Origin: JBCCGI01 sp039029355
GTDB lineage: Bacteria; Planctomycetota; UBA1135; GCA-002686595
Reading direction: 5' to 3'
Length of the DNA stretch: 64,000 nt
Assembly: GCA_039029355.1 (NCBI GenBank)
Contig: JBCCGI010000015.1
Location: 61,275 to 125,274 of the forward strand
In this document: positions 36,151-44,108 of the stretch, piece by piece
How the letters are laid out: each line of letters opens with the position of its first letter
Numbering within the stretch: the first letter of the stretch is position 1
Notes under the pieces: generated by a model
What the model was told of the DNA's origin: nothing
The model's database searches: none
What the model saw: only the letters and a program-made list of their open reading frames with translations
Position numbers and translations under genes: made by a program

Positions 36151-38667
36151 ATGAAACTCTATCGCGCAACCGTCGTCTCCTCCCTGCTGCTCACCTTCCC
36201 GGCCGTGAGCGCCGGCCAAGGCATCCAAGAGCTCATCAACTTCACCTCGGGGCTCGACTCCCCCACGGACCTCGCCATCGACGGGTCCGGCAACGTCTTC
36301 GTCTCGTCCGGCGGCAGCGACGCCGTCTTCAAGATCGAGCCGGGAGGCGCCGTTAGCACGGTCATCGACGCCTCCGGCGACGGCGCGGGCAACCCCCTCT
36401 CGGCGCCCTCGCAGATCACGGTCGACGCCGCGGGCAACGTCTACATCGCCGGCGCCGGGAGCGACAACGCCTTCCGCATCACGCCGGCCGGGGTGATCAC
36501 CGAGCTGATCGACTCCAACGGGGACGGTGCCGGCAACATCCTCGACGGCACCCGAGGAATCGCGGTCGACGGGGCCGGGAACGTGTACGTCACCGCCTCC
36601 GAGAGCGACAACGCCTTCAAGATCGAGCCCGGCGGTGCGATCACCGAGATCCTCGACGCCACGGGAGACGGGCTCGGGAACGCGGTCAACACGGCGATCG
36701 GCGTGCGCGTGGACAGCGCCGGCAACGCCTACGTCGTCAGCAAGTTCAGCGCGAGCGTCCATCGGATCACACCGGGGGGAGCGGTCACCCTCGCCATGAG
36801 CCTGCCCGGCGCCGAGCAGGACATCGCCATCGACTCGCTCGACAACGTCTACGTCACGGGCTCGCTGGGCGGCTTCCAGATCGATCCCGGCGGCACGGTG
36901 ACCCAGATCATCGACAACAGCGGCGACGGCCTCGGCAACGTGCTGACCTTCCCGACCGGCGTCGCCGTGGACGGGGACGGTAACGCCTACGTCGCGGGGT
37001 TCGTCAGCAGCAACGTGTTCAAGGTCACGCCCGGGGGAACGATCACCCAGATCATCGATGCCACCGGCGACGGCCTGAACCCGCTCACCAACGCCTACGG
37101 GGTCGAGGTCGACGGGAGCGGCAAGGTCTACGTCGTCGGGACCAACAGCGACAACGCGTTCGAGATCGGCCCGCCGACCACCGGGCGCTGCGACGTGATC
37201 CTGGCCGAGCTGACCGGCGACGGCCTGCTGGACGCAGCGGCGGTCGACGTCGGCAACGACAGCGTGACCCTGTTTGCGGGGGACGGCCTGGGGGCCTTTG
37301 ACGCCGGCACCTTCACGGCGCTGACCGCGGGCGACCAAGCGGTCGCGCTCGCGTCCGGCAACCTGGTGACAGGCGGCGGGAGCGACCTGGCGGTCGCGGC
37401 CAAGGGCGCCGATGCGGTGCGCATTCTGTCCAACGCTCCTGAGGGGACGCTCTCGGTCAGCTCGACGGTCGACCTGTCGGGCCTCGGTGCGAACCCGGTC
37501 GCCGTGCACACCGGTGACGTGGACGGCTCGGGGTTGGACGATCTGGCGATCGCGCTCGAAGGCGAGCTCCTTATCGCCGGGCTGTCCGGCGTCGCGGTGA
37601 GCCTGGACGGTGGAGCGCCGGTGATGCTGACCGCTCCGGCGGGCGGCTTCGGCGAGGTCAACGGGGTCCACCTCTGCGACCTCGACGGCGACGGAGACCA
37701 GGACGTCATGGCCTCGATGGGCGGCTCGATCTTCGTTCCGGGCATCAAGGACGTGCTGCTCTACGAAGGCGACGGGGCCGGCGGCTTCGCCGCGCCGATC
37801 GTGCTCTCAACCGCCGAGGAGCCCAAGGGCTTCTGCTGCTCGGACATCGACGGCGACGGCGACGCGGACCTCCTGGTCACCACCCAGGACCTGCTCACCC
37901 CCGGTGGCGTTGAGGTCCTCATCAACGACGGGCTGACCGCCGGCACCTGGTCGGCGGGCGATTTCTCCTCCGGCGGCACCTACGCCGGCGGCGACTCTCC
38001 GATCGACATCGCCTGCGCCGACCTCGACGACGAGAACATCGCCGGCTTTTTCTACCGCAACGACGCGGTCACCGTGAACCTGGGCTCGGGCGACCTGACC
38101 CGCCACGACGGCTTCATCAACGCGGGCTCGGGCTTCGAGGGCAACTCCAACATCAGCGCCGGCTCGGTGCCCGCCGCCGTGGCCATCGCCGACCTGAACG
38201 GCGACAAGACGCCCGACATCGTCGTGGCCAACAAGGCCCAGGCAGACCTGACCGTGATCCTGGCCAACCCGCAGGCCCAGGCCATGGCCTTCGGTGCCGG
38301 CTGTGCCGGCACCGGCGGGTTGATCCCCGCCATCGGCGCCACGAACCTGCCAGCGGCCAGCGCGGCCGACTTCAGCCTCGAGCTCACCGATGCCCGCGCC
38401 TTCGCCCCGGCCATCCTCGCGCTCTCGCTGAACCTGACGCCGACGGCCCTCGGTGCCTGCAACCTGTACGTCGACGGCTCGATCTCGGCCGGCCCGATCC
38501 TGACCGACGGTTCGGGCGCCGCCTCGCTGCCGATCCTGATGCCGGGCGCCGCCTCGCCGCTGTTCGGCTGCGACGTCTTCTACCAGTGGGCCGTCATCGA
38601 CCCGAGCGGCGCCCTTGCCGGCCTGCTCGCCTTCAGCGACGGCCTGCGGACGAAGTTCGCCAACTAG
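36151..38667 (+). CDS. Secreted NHL-like / FG-GAP repeat protein
   Basis: An 838-aa exported protein with signal peptide MKLYRATVVSSLLLTFPAVSAG. Residues about 30-345 contain six NHL/SMP-30-like blades (DLAIDGSGNVFVSSGGSDAVFKI type), most carrying an Asp/Gly/Asn-rich loop such as DATGDGLGN that resembles calcium-binding loops. Residues about 350-710 have FG-GAP/VCBS motifs (CDLDGDGDQDVM, CSDIDGDGDADLLV, IADLNGDKTPDIVV). The last about 125 residues, starting FGAGCAGTGG, form a cysteine-containing beta-rich domain of a type I associate with planctomycetal secreted proteins. It is divergent from the second ECF-kinase pair and may be its target. Confidence 0.85.
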   Translation: MKLYRATVVSSLLLTFPAVSAGQGIQELINFTSGLDSPTDLAIDGSGNVFVSSGGSDAVFKIEPGGAVSTVIDASGDGAGNPLSAPSQITVDAAGNVYIAGAGSDNAFRITPAGVITELIDSNGDGAGNILDGTRGIAVDGAGNVYVTASESDNAFKIEPGGAITEILDATGDGLGNAVNTAIGVRVDSAGNAYVVSKFSASVHRITPGGAVTLAMSLPGAEQDIAIDSLDNVYVTGSLGGFQIDPGGTVTQIIDNSGDGLGNVLTFPTGVAVDGDGNAYVAGFVSSNVFKVTPGGTITQIIDATGDGLNPLTNAYGVEVDGSGKVYVVGTNSDNAFEIGPPTTGRCDVILAELTGDGLLDAAAVDVGNDSVTLFAGDGLGAFDAGTFTALTAGDQAVALASGNLVTGGGSDLAVAAKGADAVRILSNAPEGTLSVSSTVDLSGLGANPVAVHTGDVDGSGLDDLAIALEGELLIAGLSGVAVSLDGGAPVMLTAPAGGFGEVNGVHLCDLDGDGDQDVMASMGGSIFVPGIKDVLLYEGDGAGGFAAPIVLSTAEEPKGFCCSDIDGDGDADLLVTTQDLLTPGGVEVLINDGLTAGTWSAGDFSSGGTYAGGDSPIDIACADLDDENIAGFFYRNDAVTVNLGSGDLTRHDGFINAGSGFEGNSNISAGSVPAAVAIADLNGDKTPDIVVANKAQADLTVILANPQAQAMAFGAGCAGTGGLIPAIGATNLPAASAADFSLELTDARAFAPAILALSLNLTPTALGACNLYVDGSISAGPILTDGSGAASLPILMPGAASPLFGCDVFYQWAVIDPSGALAGLLAFSDGLRTKFAN

Positions 38668-38692
38668 AGCCGGCACGGATCCGACATGCGCA

Positions 38693-38724
38693 GCGGGCGC
38701 ACGGCTCTCGGGTCGTGCGCCCGC
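38693..38724 (+). terminator. Hairpin after the NHL/FG-GAP gene
   Basis: Perfect 11-bp stem (GCGGGCGCACG with its complement) and 10-nt loop about 25 nt past the stop codon. It has no T-run. Confidence 0.55.
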
Positions 38725-38732
38725 GTCGCGCT

Positions 38733-38896
38733 GGAAGCGCAGCGTACGGCTGAGCTTCACCACCACCTGGCTGCTCCTCGGACACGTTGTCGTACTGCAG
38801 GGAGTTCGGCCAGGAGAGCTCGGGCGTGAACAGGAAGTTCGCGCGCAGGCGGCTGGACTACACACGGAAGTTGCCGTCGGGCAGGCCGACGAGGAC
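38733..38896 (-). pseudogene. Fragment of a DUF5916-type outer-membrane protein gene
   Basis: Read on the minus strand, this encodes PDGNFRV, a stop, then SRLRANFLFTPELSW and LQYDNVSEE, and finally VVVKLSRTLRF. It is clearly the C-terminal end of a paralogue of the intact gene at 40.2-42.4 kb (PDGNFRVQTSRLRANFLFTPELSW...VVKLTYTLRF). It carries an in-frame stop and has lost roughly 35 codons between NVSEE and VVVKL. Most of the gene is absent. It abuts a fragment of a second gene. Confidence 0.85.
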
Positions 38897-38959
38897 GTGG
38901 ACCTGGCGCCCTTGCGCATCCGCCCGCCGGCGGCGTGGCGCGAGCGCATCGCGCGCTGA
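38890..38959 (+). pseudogene. Fragment of a trypsin-like protease gene (3' end, internally deleted)
   Basis: On the plus strand it encodes EDVDLAPLRI joined directly to PPAAWRERIAR and a stop. These match EDVDLALLRI and the terminal PVAWRKRIAR of the intact protease at 30.6-32.1 kb; everything between, including the active-site serine, is missing. The fragment begins where the DUF5916-type fragment ends, at a shared GACG. Confidence 0.85.
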
Positions 38960-39113
38960 CGGGCGAAGTCCTCACAGGAATCGCACACGATCGGGCACGC
39001 GGAGCGCCCCTGGCGTCGTTTTCTCAAAGAACCGCGCGACCCCCGCCGTTCGGCGGGAATCCCTACGGAGACCCGCTCGCGTTCCGCCGACCCCGCACCC
39101 CAGGAGCTCACGC
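38960..39113. other. Intergenic remainder upstream of the 310-aa secreted protein gene
   Basis: Together with 38668-38959 this forms a 446-bp gap between two rightward genes. The last part must hold the promoter for the secreted-protein gene. A Shine-Dalgarno (AGGAG, about 10 nt before the ATG) is clear; no reliable promoter was assigned. Confidence 0.4.
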
Positions 39114-40046
39114 ATGTCTCCGCTAGCCACGTTTTTCCGATCCGCGCTCGCGCTCGCGCTCGCCGGCCCGATCTGGGGCAACGACCTCTCGACGACGGGC
39201 ACCTTCGGTGAGGACTTCGTGCCAGCCCCCGGCGATCTACTCACCGCGAGCAACACCTCCGGCAACGGCGTCTCGATCACGACGCTTCACTTCGAGCTCG
39301 CGGACGGAATCGTCTTCGACCCCGAGCAGACCGGCGGGGTGCCCGGAGAGCTCATCGACGAGACCGGCGTGTCTGGCTTCGACGGCGTCTGGACCTACGG
39401 CGATCCGCTCTTCCAGCCGCTGCCTGAGCCGCGAACCGTGTACGGCACGTTGACCCTCGCCTTCACCGACTTCCAGCCGGGCGAGGAGGTACACATCCTG
39501 CTCGACGTCGACGCCGACTTCGGCGTCGAGGCCTTCGTGTCGGGCGGTCAGTTTGCGGGCTCGACGCTCGCGGTCACGTACGACAACGGCCAGGCGACTC
39601 AGGTCGTCGCCGGGACCTACACAGCCGCCGGGTCCGACGCGGCGGTCTCGGTTTCCGGGATGCTGTCGCTCCAGGCGACCGAGACCGTCCGGGTCGGCGT
39701 GCCCGCCAACCCGAGCGCCCTCCTCCCCGGGCTGACCAGCGGCCCGGTGACGGGCTCGACGTGGGACCCGCGCGTCGACCACGCAGCGTTCCTGCCGGGC
39801 GCGGTGCTCGACGTGCTCGGCGCCTCCGGCGCCTCCACGAACCTGCCCCTTCCGCCGCTCGGGACGCTGCTGTGCCAGATCGGCACGCTGGTCTTCACCG
39901 CCAGCCCAGGTGTGCCGTTCGCGGTCCCCATCCCGGACTCCTGCGCGCTCGTCGGCCTGTCGCTCTGCACCCAGGCAGCCTCGGTGGACGCGGCGGGGAC
40001 GATCGCGTTGACCAACGCGCTCGACATCACGGTAGGGACGTTCTGA
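39114..40046 (+). CDS. Secreted protein of unknown function
   Basis: A 310-aa product with a signal peptide (MSPLATFFRSALALALAGPIWG) and AGGAG before the ATG. The mature part is rich in beta-strand-like segments: ITTLHFELADGIVFDPE, VYGTLTLAFTDFQPGEEVHILLDVDADFG, GSTLAVTYDNGQ. This arrangement resembles cohesin-like or PEP-CTERM-type extracellular domains, but no sorting tail is present. The C-terminus (LLCQIGTLVFTASPGVPFAVPIPDSCALVGLSLCTQAAS) has cysteines like the C-terminal domain of other secreted proteins in this window. Function is unknown. Confidence 0.7.
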   Translation: MSPLATFFRSALALALAGPIWGNDLSTTGTFGEDFVPAPGDLLTASNTSGNGVSITTLHFELADGIVFDPEQTGGVPGELIDETGVSGFDGVWTYGDPLFQPLPEPRTVYGTLTLAFTDFQPGEEVHILLDVDADFGVEAFVSGGQFAGSTLAVTYDNGQATQVVAGTYTAAGSDAAVSVSGMLSLQATETVRVGVPANPSALLPGLTSGPVTGSTWDPRVDHAAFLPGAVLDVLGASGASTNLPLPPLGTLLCQIGTLVFTASPGVPFAVPIPDSCALVGLSLCTQAASVDAAGTIALTNALDITVGTF

Positions 40047-40131
40047 GGCGAGCGTCGCCCGGCTGCCTCGAACCTCCGGCCAGCCCGTCCAAGCCGACTC
40101 CAGGCCCTCGGGGCCGACCGCACATGGCGGC

Positions 40132-40187
40132 GCTGCGCCTCCTTGGCATAGCGCCTTGGATACGCGGTCGTCGGCGCGCCTTGCCAC
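40132..40187. repeat. Dispersed intergenic repeat core, copy A
   Basis: About 55 bp matching the core of the inverted-repeat element at 49.1 kb with roughly 85% identity; the shared blocks include TAGCGCC, TGGATACGC, GTCGTCG and CTTGCCA. The flanking arms are not cleanly palindromic here, so this looks like a decayed copy. It lies between the convergent 310-aa secreted-protein and DUF5916-type genes. Confidence 0.75.
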
Positions 40188-40235
40188 GCACTTCCAGGCG
40201 TCGAGTCCGGCGCGCGCCCGTGGTCGAGCGGGCCT

Positions 40236-42395
40236 CTAGAACCTCAGCGTGTACGTGAGCTTCACCACCGCCTGCGTGCTCAGCGACGAGAAGCTGGGCG
40301 GGTCGTAGTCCCAGCCCTGGTTGACGACCAGGTTCAGCTCGCGGCCGGGCTCCAGGATCCAGCGCAGGCGGCTGTTGAGCCCCAGCTCCTCGGACACCGT
40401 GTCGTACTGCAGGAAGTTCGACCACGACAGCTCAGGCGTGAACAGGAAGTTCGCGCGCAGGCGGCTGGTCTGCACGCGGAAGTTGCCGTCGGGCAGGCTG
40501 ACGTCGTTCAGCTCGTACTCGCCGCCCAGCAGGAGGTGCGCGCTGGGGCGCCACTCGAAGTCCAGCCCGAAGTCGTCGCGGTCGCCGTCGAAGAAGCCGC
40601 CGGTGAAGAACGACACCTCGACCGTCAGCGGGCGTCGATCGGCGGTCTCGAAGACCGTGCCGACGCGGTCGTAGGTGTAGGCGCCCTCGGGGATGACGAC
40701 GTCGTCCTGGATGTCGAAGTCCTCGCCCAGGACCTCGCGGCGGTGCAGCACGTCGAGCCGGAACTCGTCGCCGCTCTCCCACTCGATGCCCAGCGGCCGC
40801 ATCGTGATGTCAACCGTCTCGGTCTTGTTGGCCGAGTCGGTGATCAGGTCGGTCCGCAGCGTGAAGTCCAGCCGGCGGATCGCCGAGTAGAGGCGCGGGC
40901 GATAGCGGAAGTCGCCCTCGTACTTCTTCATGTCGTCGCGCCGTACGAAGCCCAGCGCGGGGTCGAAGTTGCGCTCGACGGCGGTGTAGGCGAGCGACAG
41001 GTCGACCTCGTCCTGCGGGTAGGCGAGCGAGGCGAAGTAGGCCAGGTTCTGGTCCGAGACGTCGTCGGAGTCGGCCTGCAGGATGTAGCTCGAGAGGCGC
41101 AGGTTCTCGTCGCCGCGAAAGCGGTTGGTGCGCAGGTTCAGGTCGACGCCGACCGTCGAGTTGCGGCCCTCGTCCACCGGGTCGCCGGCGGTGCCGATGA
41201 TGCCGACGTCGGACTGCTCGAAGAAGTTCTTCGAGAAGCGCCCCACCGCCAGGTTCTGGCCGTCGAGCCCGTCGACGTCGTCGGTTTGGACGTCGAGCAG
41301 GCCGTAGGTGTAGGACTCGTTCGAGCCGGTCCACTTCACCGCGCCGAGGATCGGCACCTCGCCTCCCTCGTCATCCAGCCCCACGCGGCGGCTGAAGAAC
41401 GGGATCACGTCGCCTCCACCGCGACTGGAGCGCCCGAAGAAGAACGCGCCCGAGTCCTCGAGGAAGAAGTCGCGCTGCTCGGGGAAGAAGACCGGAAAGC
41501 GCGTCAGGTTGACGATCCGCGCGTCGACCTCGGTCTCTGCGAAGTCGGTGTTGAGCGACACCGAGAGCTTCGAGTTCGGCGTCACGCGGTAGAAGGCGTC
41601 GACGCCTGCGTCGAACTCGCTGTCGGACTCGTCCGAAGTGCGGTCGTTGGTCCAGTTCGCGACGCCGAAGGGCACCACGTTGAGGCCGAGCCCTTGGTCG
41701 AGCTTGCCGATGCCGGTCAGCGTGCCGCCGTGGATGATCTCAAAGAAGCGGTAGGCCGGGCTCGGCCGCGACCAGCGCGCGACCTCGTTGCGGCGGCGGA
41801 TGAAGCGCCGCAGGTTGAAGCCCCACGAGCGCGCCTCGGGATCGAAGTTGATCGACGCGGCGGGGATGTCGATCTCGGCCTCCCAGCCCTCGGACGTGAC
41901 GCGCGCGCGGGCGTACCAGATCGCGTCGAAGTCCTTGTTGAAGCTGGAGCCGTTCTTCGTGATCAGCGCGTCGCCGAGCGAGCCCGCCGGGCCGACCTGG
42001 AACCAGTACGCGTTGCGGCGGTCGAGGAAGGTGTCGAAGTACAGCTCGACGCGGTCGTCCGGGTCCAGGTTGGCGTCGCGCAGCATCTGCGTCGCGCGGA
42101 TGCCCGCCGGGTCCGAGTCGAAGCACCGCAGCGCGATGAAGACGCTGTCGGCGTCGTGCACCAGGCGCACCTCGGTGCGCTCCGACGGCTCGGCGCCGGC
42201 GACCGGCACGACCTGCACGAGGTCGCCGAGCACCGTGGCGTGCTCCCACGCCGCGTCGTCGATGACGCCATCGATCACCGGCCGCTCGACGCTGTCGGGC
42301 AGACGCGCGAGGGGCACCGACGGCGTGTCCGCGAGGGGCACGGCCGGGTCGTCGCTCTGGAGGAGCGCGGCGGTGAGGAGCAGGCCAGCGAACAC
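40236..42395 (-). CDS. DUF5916-type outer-membrane protein with N-terminal CBM9-like domain
   Basis: A 719-aa product with a short signal (MFAGLLLTAALLQ), an N-terminal CBM9-like sugar-binding fold (about 35-210; RPVIDGVIDDAAWEHA, FIALRCFDSDPAGIRA, GWEAEIDIPAASI) and a C-terminal part with the DUF5916 hallmark FPEQRDFFLEDSGAFFFG. That part goes on in alternating strands to a terminal Phe (VVKLTYTLRF), as in outer-membrane beta-barrels. In other bacteria such proteins sit near polysaccharide-use genes; here the upstream neighbour is an aldehyde dehydrogenase. A degenerate copy of its 3' end lies at 38.7 kb. Confidence 0.88.
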   Translation of the reverse strand: MFAGLLLTAALLQSDDPAVPLADTPSVPLARLPDSVERPVIDGVIDDAAWEHATVLGDLVQVVPVAGAEPSERTEVRLVHDADSVFIALRCFDSDPAGIRATQMLRDANLDPDDRVELYFDTFLDRRNAYWFQVGPAGSLGDALITKNGSSFNKDFDAIWYARARVTSEGWEAEIDIPAASINFDPEARSWGFNLRRFIRRRNEVARWSRPSPAYRFFEIIHGGTLTGIGKLDQGLGLNVVPFGVANWTNDRTSDESDSEFDAGVDAFYRVTPNSKLSVSLNTDFAETEVDARIVNLTRFPVFFPEQRDFFLEDSGAFFFGRSSRGGGDVIPFFSRRVGLDDEGGEVPILGAVKWTGSNESYTYGLLDVQTDDVDGLDGQNLAVGRFSKNFFEQSDVGIIGTAGDPVDEGRNSTVGVDLNLRTNRFRGDENLRLSSYILQADSDDVSDQNLAYFASLAYPQDEVDLSLAYTAVERNFDPALGFVRRDDMKKYEGDFRYRPRLYSAIRRLDFTLRTDLITDSANKTETVDITMRPLGIEWESGDEFRLDVLHRREVLGEDFDIQDDVVIPEGAYTYDRVGTVFETADRRPLTVEVSFFTGGFFDGDRDDFGLDFEWRPSAHLLLGGEYELNDVSLPDGNFRVQTSRLRANFLFTPELSWSNFLQYDTVSEELGLNSRLRWILEPGRELNLVVNQGWDYDPPSFSSLSTQAVVKLTYTLRF

Positions 42396-42416
42396 GGGGG
42401 GCGCGGGTGAGAACGA

Positions 42417-42444
42417 AGGCCGGACCCCGCTCGGGGACCCGGCC
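42417..42444 (-). terminator. Hairpin between the ALDH7 and DUF5916-type genes
   Basis: Near-perfect 13-bp GC-rich stem (AGGCCGG...CCCCG against CGGGG...CCGGCCT, one mismatch and one bulge) in the 91-nt gap downstream of the dehydrogenase. It may separate the two transcripts. Confidence 0.45.
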
Positions 42445-42486
42445 TAACGCCTAGCGGTTCGGCGGGGACCGGCGCGCGGATGCGCG

Positions 42487-44007
42487 CTAGCCGAAGGTGA
42501 TGCCCTGGGCGAGGGGCAGCTCGGTCGACCAGTTCACGGTGTTGGTCTGGCGGCGCATGTAGGCCTTCCAGGCGTCCGAGCCGGACTCGCGGCCTCCGCC
42601 GGTCTCCTTCTCGCCCCCGAAGGCGCCGCCGATCTCGGCGCCCGAGGTGCCGATGTTCACGTTGGCGATCCCGCAGTCCGAGCCCGCGGCCGACAGGAAG
42701 CGCTCGGCGTGGCGCATGTTCAGCGTGAACATCGCCGACGAGAGCCCCTGGGGCACGTCGTTGTGGAGGCGGATGGCGTCGTCGACGCTCTTGATCGGGA
42801 TCAGGTAGAGCACGGGCGCGAAGGTCTCGTGCTGCACGATGTCGAACGAGTTCTGCGCGCGCACGATCGCGGGCTTGACGAAGTTGCCGCCCTCGTGGGT
42901 GCCGCCGAGGTTGAGCACGTCGCCGCCGTAGACCAGCTCGCCCCCCTCCTCTTTCGCCTTGGCGATCGCCTGCTGCATGCCGTCGACGGCGCGCTGGTTG
43001 ATCAGCGGGCCGCAGAGGGTCGACTCGTCGAGCGGGTCGCCGATGCGCACCTGCTCGTACGCGCGCACGAGGCGCGCCTGCACGTCGTCGATCAGCGACT
43101 CGTGCACCAGCACGCGGCGCGTCGAGGTGCAGCGCTGCCCCGCGGTGCCGACCGCGCCGAACACGATCGACGGGACCGCCAGGTCCAGGTCGGCGTCGTC
43201 CATCAGCACCACCGCGTTGTTGCCGCCGAGCTCGAGGATGGTGCGCCCGAAGCGGCCGGCAACGGTCTGCGACGCGAGGCGCCCGACCGCGGTCGAGCCG
43301 GTGAAAGAGATCAGCGGCAGGCGCGCGTCCTCGAGCATCTTCTGGCCGACCGTCTCGCCGGGACCGACGAGGAGCGAAGCGAGGCCGCCGAAGCCCTCGC
43401 GCTCGAGCACCGGACGCACGACGTTGACGAGGCCGATCGAGCACAGCGCCGCATCCGGCGACGGCTTCCACACGCACGAGTCGCCGCAGACGTAGGCCAG
43501 CATCGAGTTCCACGCCCACACCGCCATCGGGAAGTTGAAGGCCGTGATGACGCCGACGGTGCCCAGCGGGTGCCACTGCTCGCGCATGGCGTGGCCGGGG
43601 CGCTCCGAGTGCATCGAGAGTCCGTACATCATGCGCGACTGCCCGACGGCGAAGTCGGCGATGTCGATCGCCTCCTGCACCTCGCCCAGGCCTTCCTGGT
43701 AGATCTTGCCCATCTCTAGGGTGATGAGCCGCCCGAGCGCGTCCTTGTGCTCGCGGATCGCGTTGCCGAGCTGGCGCACGATCTCGCCGCGCTTCGGCGC
43801 GGGGACCTCGCGCCAGCGCCGGAACGCATCGTCGGCCGCGCCGATCACCGCGTCGTACTCGTCGGCGCCGGCCTGGCGCACCTTTGCGATCACTTCGCCG
43901 GTCGAGGGGTTCTTGCACTCCAGCATCTCGCCGGAGCCGTCCAGCCACTCGCCGTTGTAGGCGCCGGGGTTCTCGCTCGCGATGCCGAGCTCTCGCAGGA
44001 AGTCCAT
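42487..44007 (-). CDS. amaB: ALDH7-family aldehyde dehydrogenase (2-aminoadipate semialdehyde dehydrogenase type)
   Basis: A 506-aa NAD-dependent aldehyde dehydrogenase. Catalytic Cys in AGQRCTSTRR (near 291) and general-base Glu in LELGGNNAV (near 256) are present. The C-terminal signature FGGEKETGGGRESGSD, then WKAYMRRQTNTVNW and a final LPLAQGITFG, is the hallmark of the antiquitin/AmaB group, which oxidises 2-aminoadipate 6-semialdehyde (piperideine-6-carboxylate) to 2-aminoadipate in lysine breakdown. A lysine 6-aminotransferase gene 18 kb away supports this role. Other ALDH7 enzymes also accept betaine aldehyde, so substrate is inferred. It is divergent from ettA across 101 bp. Confidence 0.9.
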   Translation of the reverse strand: MDFLRELGIASENPGAYNGEWLDGSGEMLECKNPSTGEVIAKVRQAGADEYDAVIGAADDAFRRWREVPAPKRGEIVRQLGNAIREHKDALGRLITLEMGKIYQEGLGEVQEAIDIADFAVGQSRMMYGLSMHSERPGHAMREQWHPLGTVGVITAFNFPMAVWAWNSMLAYVCGDSCVWKPSPDAALCSIGLVNVVRPVLEREGFGGLASLLVGPGETVGQKMLEDARLPLISFTGSTAVGRLASQTVAGRFGRTILELGGNNAVVLMDDADLDLAVPSIVFGAVGTAGQRCTSTRRVLVHESLIDDVQARLVRAYEQVRIGDPLDESTLCGPLINQRAVDGMQQAIAKAKEEGGELVYGGDVLNLGGTHEGGNFVKPAIVRAQNSFDIVQHETFAPVLYLIPIKSVDDAIRLHNDVPQGLSSAMFTLNMRHAERFLSAAGSDCGIANVNIGTSGAEIGGAFGGEKETGGGRESGSDAWKAYMRRQTNTVNWSTELPLAQGITFG

Positions 44008-44092
44008 GGGTCGTTCTGTCCGCTTCGGGGAGCCGTTCGGTCGGATTTGGGGACGAGAAGGATACCGAGGTGGCCTCCCGGAGACGAGGCGC

Positions 44093-44098
44093 TATCCT
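44093..44098 (+). promoter_or_regulatory. Possible -10 element of a near-leaderless ettA transcript
   Basis: TATCCT ends 10 nt before the ettA ATG and there is no Shine-Dalgarno between. The 11-mer containing it (GCGCTATCCTC, 44090-44100) also occurs upstream of ndk at 19820-19830. No good -35 was found. Confidence 0.3.
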
Positions 44099-44108
44099 CT
44101 TTCGCCTT

